A stretch of DNA of 64,000 nt, from contig OY829541.1 in assembly GCA_963691705.1 (NCBI GenBank), forward strand, positions 3,904,885 through 3,968,884. The letters run 5' to 3'. Shown in pieces: positions 55,437 through 64,000 of the stretch. The notes under the pieces are model-generated. The model did no database searches and was not told the DNA's origin. It saw nothing but the letters and a program-made list of their open reading frames with translations. The translations under genes and the position numbers were made by a program. Numbering within the stretch: the first letter of the stretch is position 1; every line of letters starts with the position of its first letter. The stretch comes from Viola odorata (taxonomy: Eukaryota; Streptophyta; Magnoliopsida; Malpighiales; Violaceae).

Positions 55437-58400
55437 GATGCCAGGGAACGATACTCAGCTTCAGCTGAGGACCGGGAGACCGTGTCCTGCTTCTTTGTCT
55501 TCCAAGAGACGGGAGAAGTACCGAGGAAGACGATCCAGCCAGTGAGCGAACGACGAGAGAGAGGGCAGCTCGCCCAATCAGAGTCACACCAGCCTGTCAA
55601 GGATAGATCGCAAGAGGAGGAGAGTAAGACACCTTGGCCTGGACTCCCTTTTAAATACTGCACAACGCGCAACGCAGCATCCCAATGCTCTTGGCGCGGG
55701 GCGGTCATGAACTGAGCTAGAATGTGAACAGAGTATGTCAAATCTGGTCGGGTAAAAGAGAGATAAATGAGGCGACCAACGAGACGACGGAACCGTTCCG
55801 GGTCATCAAGAACAGCACCGGCGGCAAGTGCCAAAGAGTGATTTTGCTCCATTGGAAAGTCAGCCGGTTTGGCGCTGAGAAGGCCTGCTTCCGTGACAAT
55901 GTCAAGTGTGTACTTCCGTTGACAGAGAAAAATCCCTGCCGGACTGTGAGCAACCTCAATGCCCAAGAAGTATTGTAGGCGCCCCAAATCCTTCATGTGA
56001 AAATAGGTGCTCAAATATGTTTTAAAAGCAGAAATAGCGGAAGAGTCATTACCGGAGATAATCAGATCATCAACGTACACAAGGACGTTGAGGAGCACTG
56101 TGTCTTGCCGTAGAGTGAAGAGAGAGTAGTCTGAATACTACTGGTGAAAGCCATATTTCTTCAAAGAAGCCGCTAACTTGGCAAACCAACATCTTGGTGC
56201 CTGACGCAGGCCGTACAAGGACTTGGTCAGGCGACAAACCTTGTTGGGGGTGTCAGATCCAAAACCAGGGGGCATTTTCATATACACTTCTTCATGCAGA
56301 TCGCCGTGAAGGAAAGCGTTGTGAACATCCATCTGGTGTAACTCCCAGCGCTTAGCAGCCGCAACAGCCAGAAAAGTTCTAACCGTGACCATCTTGGCAA
56401 CCGGAGCAAATGTTTCGTTGTAATCAATGCCTTCCACCTGATGGTTACCGAAGATGACCAGGCGTGCCTTAAGGCGTTCAACTGAACCATCGGCATGATA
56501 TTTGATTTTATACACCCACTTGCAACCGAGTGCCTTCTTCCCAGGCGGCAACTCCTCCACCACCCATGTCTCATTGGCCTCCAATGCGTCGATTTCTTTA
56601 TGCATGGCTTCGCACCAGCCTGCATCTTGCATGGCCGCACGAAAAGAGCATGGTTCAACACCAGCAATGACAGCTGCGAGAAAGGTACGATGGTGCAATG
56701 ACAGGTTATCACAATTCACAAATGGTGTTATAGGATAAGGAGTACCTGAGGAGCTGAATGGCTGCGGGGAAGGTGGGGATGGACTCATATTTCGTACAGT
56801 GTGCGTAACATAATCAGACAACCAACCTGAGGAACGTTTCTCTCGGAAGCCGCGACCTAGTAAAGGTGCATCAGAGGACTCAGCAGCAGCTGGGCCAGCC
56901 GATGGTGAAGCCGAGAGCTCACCAGCAGGCTCCGTTGGTGGCACCTCCTCATCGACAGGGGGAAGGAACACAACATCCTCAACAACCGGATCCAAACTGT
57001 CCGGGGGGTCTTCATTGACCGCGACAACATCCATGACAGAAGGCAAAGCAGCAGGTGAGGCGGTCGAATTCCCGTTGGCAAAAGGGAATTCATTTTCATG
57101 GAACACTACATCCCTGGAAATAAGAAAGTCTCCAGTGTCCAGATCATAAAACTTCCACCCTGTCTTGCCGTTAGGATACCCAACAAAGATGCAGCGCCGA
57201 CTGCGAGGGGTGAATTTACCTTGTCGGGAACGTTGATCATGAACAAAACTCAAGCAGCCGAACACCCGTAGTTCATCTAGATCAGGTAGATCCTGATGTA
57301 GCAGTTCAAATGGAGACTTATTGTCAAGGAGGGCAGAGGGAGTTCTATTGATCAAGTGTACTGCAGCAAGAACACATTCCCCCCAAAAGAGAATGGGTAA
57401 ATTCGCCTGAAACATCAAGGCACGGCCTATATTCAAAATGTGTTGATGTTTTCTCTCAACGCGACCATTCTGTTGTGGAGTACCAACACAAGAGGTCTGA
57501 AATAAGATCCCCTGCTCATCAAAATAGTCAAGCATGCATTTGAACTCAGTACCGTTGTCACTACGCACAGTTTTAACAGTGGTGGCAAACTGCCGTTCAA
57601 TCATTGCAAAGAAAGAGCGAAAGGCTCTAGAGACTTCCGTCTTGTTTCTTAATAAATAAATCCAAACAGCCCTTGAAAAGTCATCAACAATAGTCAAAAA
57701 ATAAATAGCATCACAGGAAGAAGGAACTGAATGTGGTCCCCACAAATCACAGTGTATCAATTCCAATTTTCTACTAGCTCTACTGTTACTAACAGGAAAA
57801 CAGCTACGCTTTTGCTTAGCTTTTGGACAAACTACACAAGTGTCGCTGGACGGCTGAGAATTACTACTACTAGACTGTAAAGCAGGCACTAATTTGACAA
57901 TCTTCTCAGAAGGATGACCAAGACGACGATGCCACAACTCAAACTCTGTCAACCCCGGTACCGTTACTGCATGCACTGTAGGAACGCCACAGAAATAGTA
58001 GAGTCCATCCCGTCGCTCACCCGCCCCAATCAGGCTCCCCGAACGATGGTCCTGTATAGCACACAATGAAGCAGTGAATGTGATAAAATAGTTAGAATCA
58101 TCAATTAGTTGTGTCACCGAAATCAAACTGCAGTTAAGCTGTGGAACAAATAAAACATTGATAAGGGTTATGCCACTTGGGAGAAGGACGGAACCCTTCA
58201 ACGTGGCCACAACACATTGACCATTCGGTAACCCAACCAAGCGAGCATCCATCTGTATGACATCGACGAGACAGTCCAGGTTTCCTATCACATGATGAGA
58301 AGCGCCAGAATCAATAATCCAAGACAAAATAAATAGCTCACCCGTCATACGTTCCCCATCCTGACTCTTATGTTTCAGGAAGTGCAGTAGTGACTTCGCT

Positions 58401-59494
58401 TGGGCTTGGCTAAGATCAACAAATGGGGAATCACCCAGTTCCGTGACTGCATGGGCACGGGCCGGCGTTGCAGGAAAGGGACCAGGAGAGGCAGCATTTG
58501 CGGTGATAGGTGTGACGAGAGTCCCACGGCTAGGTGTGACGGGAGTCCCACGGCCAGAACCACGGCCAGACCCGCTCACTCTGTTACGGTCAGCCCACCA
58601 GTCAGGGTAACCGTGTATCTTAAAACAGGAGGTAGTATCATGTCCTTTCTGCTTGCAGTGAGAACAGAAGAGCTTGGACCGATCTACACGGTCTGATGGC
58701 AACCGAGAGCGATCAACCCTCAACGCGAATGCGTGAACTTCCTGCTCAATTACCTTCTCGCGAGCGATGTGACGAGAGTTTTCTTCCTGAACAAATGCTT
58801 GATAGGCTTCATAAAGAGGTGGCTGAGACTTCTGGGAAAGCAGATTGGTGCGCACTGCGGAGTAGAGATCATCATCAACTCCAATTAGAAATTGATGGAA
58901 ATATGCCTCATCTTGCTCATTAGCAAGCTTCGCGGAGAGATCGCAGGTACAGAGTCCACAAAGGCAGGTGGGTAGGGGTTTCAATCGAGTCAATTCATCC
59001 CAAAGAGCAACTAACCGATTGTAGTAGTCATCTATCGACTCGCCCTTTGATTGTTTGCACAGTTTGATGGAAGCGCGCAGCTGCTGAATCCGTGGACCGT
59101 TGGCCTTCATGTACTTACGCTCCAAAAATAGCCACAAAGGTCGAGCTTCTTCATGATACGGGATGGACGCGGCAACTCTAGCATCCATCGTTCTAGTGAG
59201 CCATGAAATAATCATGGAGTTCACGGTTTCCCAATCCGAGATCTTCATCGCATCGGTGGGCTTCTTGATTGAACCATCAATGAATCCAAATTTCCGGCGC
59301 GATTTGAGAGCTAGTGTGATCGCTCTCGACCATGCAACAAAGTTATCGCCCTTTAGAACTGTGTTGGTGATAACGTTTCCAGGTTGATCACCTAAAGAGA
59401 GGTAGAAGGGAGATTGAGTTCTATCTTCGGGAGGTTGGGTTTGGTTTTTGTCTGCGCCGGCCATGTCGAGGTTAAAGGCGATTGCAGTAGGCAA
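55437..59494 (-). pseudogene. gag-pol: Copia gag-pol polyprotein, one in-frame stop, 3' end displaced
   Basis: Complete Copia order. UBN2-type gag ([20 protein letters not shown]), CCHC knuckle [14 protein letters not shown] (about residue 277), protease [13 protein letters not shown] (about 390), integrase ([43 protein letters not shown]), RT ([40 protein letters not shown]; catalytic LVYVDDLIISG) and RNase H start (GWCDSDWASCPLSRRSLTGW). A likely start is the Met of MAGADKNQ at 59464. A TAG at 56138-56140, after YGFHQ, interrupts RT. The frame reads on cleanly beyond it. At 55437 RNase H is broken by the family-A insertion and continues at 30596. Confidence 0.93.
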
Positions 59495-59599
59495 ATCGCT
59501 GAAGCTACGTCAATCGCAGTAGGCGGATCAACGGGAAGAGGGTAGGTTTGTCGATCGCAGTAGGCGAATCAACGTGAAGAGAGTAGGTTTGCTAGGCGG

Positions 59600-59615
59600 C
59601 TTGGCTCCGCTACCA
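59600..59615 (-). other. Primer-binding site of the Copia element
   Basis: The minus strand reads TGGTAGCGGAGCCAAG immediately after TTCTTTGACA, the end of the adjoining LTR-like sequence. Met-tRNA type. Confidence 0.75.
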
Positions 59616-59894
59616 TGTCAAAGAACCACTTCACCCAACAAAGTCATGGCTTTTGAGTGCAGTGGTTTCTTTGACATGGTAGCGGAGCATTCCTGACCTA
59701 TTGTTAGGAGTTCGAATCCTATCACCCCCCTTATTTAATTAAGTGAGTAAATAAGCACAAAGTATGCCCCTGATGGGCCCGTGCAAGTTTCAAGCCCCTG
59801 ATGGGCTTTCACTTGAGGGAGGGTGTTAAGATAACTAATATCATTGGGCCTCACTCACAAGTCATGGCTTTTGAGTGCAGTGGTTTCTTTGACA
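59616..59894 (+). mobile_element. TRIM/SMART-like miniature LTR element fused to the Copia end
   Basis: On the plus strand: a partial LTR (59641-59676) ending GGTTTCTTTGACA, primer site TGGTAGCGGAGC (59677-59688), ~120 bp of non-coding interior, a CTTGAGGGAGGG polypurine tract (59812-59823), and a complete 71-bp LTR (59824-59894; TGTTAAGATAACT to TTCTTTGACA). It has no coding capacity. The first 25 bp (59616-59640) are a diverged inverted copy of the same LTR end, serving as the LTR end next to the Copia primer site. Confidence 0.75.
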
Positions 59895-60008
59895 TTGCTC
59901 TAACTGTCGCGGAGGCCATGTCGCTTGAGCCTCCCTCTCCAGTTTTTGTACTCGCTGGTGCTTCTTTTCAATTCACACTCAAAGTTATTCGTGCCAATGC
60001 TCTACAAG
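59895..60008 (+). pseudogene. NUP210: NUP210 exon, right part after the insertion
   Basis: Resumes after the second TTGCT with LTVAEAMSLEPPSPVFVLAG and ASFQFTLKVIRANALQ, ending at a GTTTTC donor at 60009. The frame is continuous with the left part at 30139 when the insertion and one TTGCT are removed. No further NUP210 exon was found downstream. Confidence 0.9.
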
Positions 60009-60669
60009 GTTTTCTTTTACCCTTCTGCTGACAATAAATATGGTAACTTCATGGATAGTTTTCTTTTATGTTATTATTCTTACCAGGTTTGATGACTCCA
60101 ATTGCTAATATGGGCTTATAGTGTGTTAATGTTACGAACTTACTATAGGAGGAGATGGGTAATTGACTAATGGGTTTCCTTTATTGCAAGAAGTTAGTTT
60201 AAGAAGTACTTTGTTTTACTTAGTAACATGTTTTTGTCACTTCTTTAGTTGTTGACAAGTAAAGATTTTGCGTATTAATCTTTTACTGAGGTAGATTATA
60301 ACTTAAGTCAGATTATTTGCAAGTTATTATTTATTCTGTTTGAAAGGTTTAATGTTCTATTGATGATCTGGCCATTGTGATTTTTCTATTGCCACCAAGC
60401 TATAATTAGTGTGTTTCCATCCTTCTTTTTGCAATCCAAGTTATAGTTTTAAAAAAAGTTAAACAGTTCTTCTATTAGTTTTTCTTTGGAGATTGTATTC
60501 TTTTCGCTATAGTATTGTACGTATTCATGGATAACTTTTCTTGAGAATTAGCAGAAGACCTGTTACCGTAAAGAATCTTTTGCTTGGATTCCTTTCGAGA
60601 ATCATAACACGGATGTTCTTATTTATGAATATCCATATTCTGCTTCTTAACACGGATCCATCGCTTTAG
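60009..60669 (+). other. Intron-like T-rich spacer between NUP210 and ARL8 fragments
   Basis: No exon recognised. The junction between the two host fragments must lie here, but no transposon terminus was identified. Confidence 0.5.
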
Positions 60670-61090
60670 TTTATTCTTCAAACAGGAAATGGAGCTATCC
60701 CTTGTAGGCCTTCAGAATGCTGGGAAGACATCTCTTGTTAATTCCATTGCTGTGAGTAAACACATACCGTGCACTTTCTTTCTGATATTTGTGGATAGCG
60801 GTCTTATGTTTTTTCTCTTTTTCTTTACCAGACAGGAGGCTACACCGAGGATATGATTCCTACTGTACATACATTTCCCTTGGAAAAGAAAAACAAATAT
60901 AAGCCTTTCATGGCATATGAAAGTTACATTGTTCTGATTTCACATTGTTATTCATTCAATGAAACCAGGTTGGGTTCAACATGAGAAAAGTTACGAAAGG
61001 CAATGTAACAATAAAGCTCTGGGATCTTGTAGGGCAAAGGAGGTTCCGTACAATGTGGGAGCGCTACTGTCGTGGGGTTTCTGCAATCCT
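60670..61090 (+). pseudogene. ARL8: ARL8 small GTPase fragment, three exons
   Basis: ARL8 is an Arf-like GTPase of the lysosome/vacuole membrane. Exon 60670-60751 encodes [20 protein letters not shown], with the P-loop GLQNAGKT. Exon 60832-60864 encodes [11 protein letters not shown] (switch I). Exon 60969-61090 encodes [20 protein letters not shown] and [20 protein letters not shown]. All have AG acceptors and GT donors. The first exon and the C-terminal half (NKxD motif, C-terminal helix) are missing. The usual WDLGGQ of switch II reads WDLVGQ. It is in the same orientation as the NUP210 fragment. Confidence 0.92.
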
Positions 61091-61392
61091 GTAATATTTT
61101 GCTATCTTAACCACCTTCGTATGCCATCATCTATTCTATTCTTCTATTTATTAAAATATTCTCTGTCTCCAGGATCAAGCTTCTTTCCTAAATGCCATAA
61201 ATATCTCTTTTGACCTTAGCTTGGTATTCTGGAGTCATAATTTGAACTAGTAATTTTGTTTGACTGTCTTATTATCCTATGAAAGCTTTACTTGGTTCCT
61301 GATTGCACTTCCTGGTAAGGGATTACATTTATCAGGTGTTGTTACAACGCACTCCTTGATATATATCACCAAAGGTACCATCAAAATTTGCT
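61091..61392. other. Non-coding junction between ARL8 and the pararetrovirus-like sequence
   Basis: Starts as an ARL8 intron. The boundary with the minus-strand element lies somewhere before 61393. No duplication or terminus was recognised. Confidence 0.4.
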
Positions 61393-61770
61393 TCAACTTT
61401 TGCCTATATTAATTACTATTATCCCATTGACTATGTCTGTTACTAATGGTAGGTTAAACACTTCATTTAGCTTGTTATAAGCCTCTTCATATGTTAATTC
61501 TAATTCTGTCATACATTCCATTATCATATCGTCAACTTGTTCCTGTAGGTTGGCTTCTGTGAATTTTTTATTAACTATTTGTTCAAATGTCTTTTGAACT
61601 TCTTCTGTTTTAAAAACAGCTACTTCTTCTAATTCTTCCTCTTCTTCTCCTAGCTCTTCATATAAACCGTACCCTATAAGATCTCCTATTTCTTCATTTT
61701 CTGTGTCGTATATAGGATCTAATTCACCGTCTGTATCATATACTGGTTCTCCTAAATCTGCATTCATCAT
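61393..61770 (-). CDS. Acidic small ORF of the pararetrovirus-like element, 125 aa
   Basis: The start ATG overlaps the stop of the upstream ORF (ATGA at 61767-61770). The first half is strongly acidic (YDTDGELDPIYDTENEEIGD; EELGEEEEELEEV). The second half is helical (EQIVNKKFTEANLQEQVDDM). No known motif. Acidic stretches precede the capsid domain in some caulimovirids, but no capsid zinc knuckle is seen here. The role is unknown. Confidence 0.45.
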   Translation of the reverse strand: MMNADLGEPVYDTDGELDPIYDTENEEIGDLIGYGLYEELGEEEEELEEVAVFKTEEVQKTFEQIVNKKFTEANLQEQVDDMIMECMTELELTYEEAYNKLNEVFNLPLVTDIVNGIIVINIGKS

Positions 61771-62195
61771 ACTAGTTTCTTGATCTTTGTTAATCCTAAT
61801 ATCTCTTGTGATTCTTCTGGTCGTTTATCTGTAACTCTAGTCTTTTTAAATTCTGTAAGAATATACTCGTTTTGTCCTCTGATATAATCTAAATTTTCTG
61901 TTATAATTTTTATAAATTTATTATTTTCTGATATAACTCCTGTTATATTACTGATTTGTTTATTAATATTTTCCTTTTCTGTTTCTAGGTGATTTCCTAA
62001 ACTTATGATTAAATCTGTTAATCCGTTTAAATGAGCGTTTGTACTATGGAGTTTATGCTCTAAGGTTTTATCTACTCTGCAACTAATTTCACTTCCTTCT
62101 GTTGATATTCTATATTTTTCTTTTGATACTTCTAGATCTAAGTATTCGATTCGTTTAAACCTTTGATTTGCAATTTTGTAAGACTTTATAGAGTT
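61767..62195 (-). CDS. Coiled-coil small ORF of the pararetrovirus-like element, about 142 codons, no ATG
   Basis: Open from just after a TAA at 62196-62198 to TGA at 61767-61769, with no ATG codon in frame. Sequence such as LEHKLHSTNAHLNGLTDLI and YIRGQNEYILTEFKKTR predicts a long helix/coiled coil, like the small virion-associated proteins of caulimovirids. Start by splicing or at a non-AUG codon would be needed; loss of the start is the alternative. Confidence 0.45.
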   Translation of the reverse strand, partial: NSIKSYKIANQRFKRIEYLDLEVSKEKYRISTEGSEISCRVDKTLEHKLHSTNAHLNGLTDLIISLGNHLETEKENINKQISNITGVISENNKFIKIITENLDYIRGQNEYILTEFKKTRVTDKRPEESQEILGLTKIKKLV

Positions 62196-62460
62196 TTAGT
62201 TGAAGATTTTCAGATTATAAAAATAGTTTCTAGCTTTATAGCTTTAGTTCCCTTAAAAATTAAGCCCAATTAATGATAAAAACATAAAAACATAAAAACC
62301 ACTACACACAGTTATGATAAACAGAACTTTAAACAAGTTCTTTAGGAAAACTGACTCACCCTAGCAGGTTCGTGGCTAAAGCAGGCTTTACTCCGTCTGT
62401 GGATACCCTGACCACGCCTGTCTCGGTCTTTTGTCAGATTTGCCCAAAGGAAACATCTGA

Positions 62461-62472
62461 GCTCTGCTACCA
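62461..62472 (-). other. Met-tRNA-type primer-binding site
   Basis: The minus strand reads TGGTAGCAGAGC, close to the plant initiator-Met primer site, about 240 nt downstream of the TATA box and upstream of the small ORFs. Confidence 0.65.
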
Positions 62473-62710
62473 ATAAAAACAAAGGGGCCGGATGAATAAA
62501 GCTGGTGTTGAAGATATACAGTACCAACAGTCACCGGTTTGACACACTTTTTTTTTTTTTTTTATATATATGGGCTACTGTTTAAGTGAGGGGAACTAAG
62601 AGGCTACGAAAACTAGAAACTAGAGAGAGAGTTTAGTGAGACATGGGAGATTGAAGAAAATGCTCTCGTTATATTAATTCTTGTGTGTTTACAAATGAAG
62701 GGAGAGCTCT

Positions 62711-62718
62711 CTTATATA
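62711..62718 (-). promoter_or_regulatory. TATA box of the pararetrovirus-like promoter
   Basis: The minus strand reads TATATAAG followed by AGAGCTCTCC. It lies between the stop of the long ORF and the primer site, where a genomic-RNA promoter is expected. Confidence 0.65.
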
Positions 62719-62908
62719 GAAAAAGCTCTTTACTAAAGGCCAACCAACAAGTGGCCGGCTAAAGAAATCCTATCCTAAAGGAATCTTATTTTTTACAAAA
62801 AGATGGTCGGCCAAAACAGGCGGCCGACAAGGATAAAGCATTAACTAAAGGTAAAGTAATAATAATTACAACCTGCCAAAAGACAGGTGGCTAATGGACA
62901 GCTGTTTT

Positions 62909-62972
62909 GGACAGCTGTTTCTGTGTTCGTCATGGCTGACGGACAGCTGTTTCTGTGTTCGTCATGGCTGAC
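62909..62972 (-). promoter_or_regulatory. Two 32-bp promoter repeats with TGACG motifs
   Basis: Two exact tandem units starting GGACAGCTGTTTCTG (plus strand) at 62909 and 62941, preceded by a partial third. Each contains a CGTCA and a TGACG word, the core bound by plant TGA-class bZIP factors in viral promoters. They lie about 200 bp upstream of the TATA box. Confidence 0.6.
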
Positions 62973-62985
62973 GTCTGTCTTTCTT

Positions 62986-64000
62986 CTAGAGATCTCTGTG
63001 GGTTTCTAGAATATTGACATCATTGTCTTCTTCCATGTCTGTTATTGCGTTGTCCTGGAGATCTGTTACTAGATTGACGATGTGTTCTTCGTCTAACAGT
63101 CGTCCATCTCCTGAGTGTGGTAGGAACATCCTCCACTCTCTGGTGCTGTAGATTTGAATGAAATACCCTTCTCCTAAGAGACGATACTCCATCCATTTCT
63201 CTGGTGTATACAGGCTTTGGGGATCCTGTGCTGCCTTGTAGATTTCTGGATTTTCTATTTCTTGGAAGTCATAGGGAGATAGTGAAATCCCCATATGAAG
63301 ATCCTGAATACTTTCTTCTTCTCTGTCTGCCGAAAAGATGAAGACTCTTTTCTTTGCAGGAATGACTTCGAATCCTCTGGCGACCGGTAGTGTGGCATCA
63401 ATGAAGCATTCTAGTTTCTTTCTTATTGCCATATTTCCTGCAACCAGAAAGAATTTTTCTCCGAACTCTTCTAAGTATCTATCAATGTTTCCTTCTTCTT
63501 CCAATTTGAATGTGATTTTATCAATCATACCCATGTGGAAAAAGGAAAGGATTTTCTGGAATGGCATGTCTGTGTTGTTTAGGTCTACTTGTAATTTGAA
63601 TAGACCTCCTGTTCCTTTTACTTTGATGTGTCTTGCAATTATTTCTGCAAGTCTGCAATAGGGCTTCTGTACTATATTTACTCCTTTGAACTTCCAGTCT
63701 TGTTCTTCGAAGTAAATTTTTACTAGGTTTTTCTGTGCATTAATTAGATCTTCTAAATGTCTTTCCTCTGTTTTCTGTTTGATAATCTCTTCTCCCTCGG
63801 GCCATTGATCAAACAAGGGCTTTAGGGTGAAATAAGCTGGCATATCTAATAGCCTAGCTCGGAGTTGTGAAAAGCTTCTATTTTTGGGTTTCTGTTTGTT
63901 TTCTTTTATGAACTGATCCAATTGCTGTAATTTGGTAGTTAGGCTACCCATTATGCTGTCTTTCTGTTGAATCTTTCTTTCTGCTTCGATTTTTTCTTGT
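62986..64000 (-). CDS. Long ORF of the pararetrovirus-like element, at least 337 codons, partial
   Basis: Open from the window edge to a stop at 62986. An internal Met lies at 63949-63951, but the frame stays open upstream with coiled-coil-like QEKIEAERKIQQKD, so the true start is outside. Visible blocks: LRARLLDMPAYFTLKPLFDQ, CRLAEIIARHIKVKGTGGLF, IPAKKRVFIFSADREEE and GEGYFIQIYSTREWRMFLPH. No zinc knuckle, protease or RT motif. No frame damage in more than 1 kb. As the last ORF before the promoter it occupies the position of a transactivator/inclusion-body gene, but I cannot assign it by sequence. Confidence 0.5.
   Translation of the reverse strand, partial: QEKIEAERKIQQKDSIMGSLTTKLQQLDQFIKENKQKPKNRSFSQLRARLLDMPAYFTLKPLFDQWPEGEEIIKQKTEERHLEDLINAQKNLVKIYFEEQDWKFKGVNIVQKPYCRLAEIIARHIKVKGTGGLFKLQVDLNNTDMPFQKILSFFHMGMIDKITFKLEEEGNIDRYLEEFGEKFFLVAGNMAIRKKLECFIDATLPVARGFEVIPAKKRVFIFSADREEESIQDLHMGISLSPYDFQEIENPEIYKAAQDPQSLYTPEKWMEYRLLGEGYFIQIYSTREWRMFLPHSGDGRLLDEEHIVNLVTDLQDNAITDMEEDNDVNILETHRDL

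Larger units (their letters stand above)
30140..59894 (-). mobile_element. Minus-strand Copia element joined to a TRIM-like end, with nested insertions
   Basis: The whole block is flanked by the 5-bp duplication TTGCT (30135-30139 and 59895-59899) inside a NUP210 exon. The left end is a 130-bp Copia LTR and the right end is a TRIM-like LTR, so the two outer ends differ. Copia coding sequence occupies 55437-59494 and continues at 30276-30596. The gap is the family-A element, which has its own GATGC duplication. The Copia polyprotein has one in-frame TAG besides the insertion. Confidence 0.88.
61393..64000 (-). mobile_element. Endogenous pararetrovirus-like sequence (Caulimoviridae-like), runs off the window
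   Basis: Order on the minus strand: long ORF (64000-62986), non-coding promoter region with repeats and TATA (62985-62711), leader, Met-type primer site (62472-62461), coiled-coil ORF (62195-61767), acidic ORF (61770-61393) overlapping it by ATGA. A last ORF followed by a promoter, a leader with a Met-tRNA site and small overlapping ORFs is the arrangement expected when a circular caulimovirid genome is integrated. No reverse transcriptase or movement-protein motif is in view. An unusual LTR retrotransposon remains possible. Confidence 0.5.

Noticed and set aside
59707..59730. A tRNA-like B box (GTTCGAATCC) inside the TRIM-like element
   Set aside because: No A box, acceptor stem or anticodon arm could be folded around it. 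It is internal non-coding sequence of the miniature element.

Overview
The window is nuclear DNA of a flowering plant, probably a eudicot. It holds spliced remnants of plant housekeeping genes whose residues look eudicot-like, and most of it is plant LTR retrotransposons nested in one another. I see no complete, intact host gene. All functional calls come from reading the sequence; no database search was run.

Layout. 1-2.7 kb is AT-rich with no gene. 2.7-10.3 kb (minus strand) is a mosaic of intron-containing host-gene pieces in one orientation: two exons of anaphase-promoting complex subunit 1 (APC1), then fourteen exons of a retinoblastoma-related gene (RBR) that lacks both ends and carries frameshifts and stops, then one coiled-coil exon of unknown origin. 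A 1,190-bp Mutator-like element with a 9-bp target duplication lies just upstream (10.39-11.58 kb). 12.0-18.1 kb is a patchwork of broken Ty3/gypsy pieces. 18.1-26.15 kb is a partial minus-strand element with a 3.35-kb LTR and a gag but no visible pol (family A). 26.15-29.23 kb is a Tat-lineage-like remnant: an LTR preceded by two antisense ORFs.

29.8-60.0 kb is a fragment of the NUP210/gp210 nuclear-pore gene. One of its exons is split by a 29.8-kb nested insertion flanked by TTGCT. The outer layer is a minus-strand Copia element ending in a small TRIM/SMART-like element. Copia is interrupted (GATGC duplication) by a second family-A element that now has three LTRs. That element's gag is interrupted (CTCT duplication) by a minus-strand Ty3/gypsy chromovirus-like element. 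Removing each layer makes the interrupted reading frame contiguous again.

60.7-61.1 kb is an ARL8 GTPase fragment, so NUP210 and ARL8 pieces form a second host mosaic. 61.4-64.0 kb (minus strand, running off the window) looks like an endogenous pararetrovirus: a long ORF, then a promoter region with a repeated TGACG-containing unit and a TATA box, then a Met-tRNA-type primer site, then two small ORFs that overlap by ATGA. This last assignment is provisional.

The retrotransposon genes would normally work as gag (particle), protease, integrase and reverse transcriptase/RNase H, but every copy here carries a stop, deletion or insertion. The main interest lies in the nested-insertion history, the three-LTR rearrangement, the two gene-fragment mosaics, the antisense ORF family, the structured LTR and leader repeats of family A, and the pararetrovirus-like locus.
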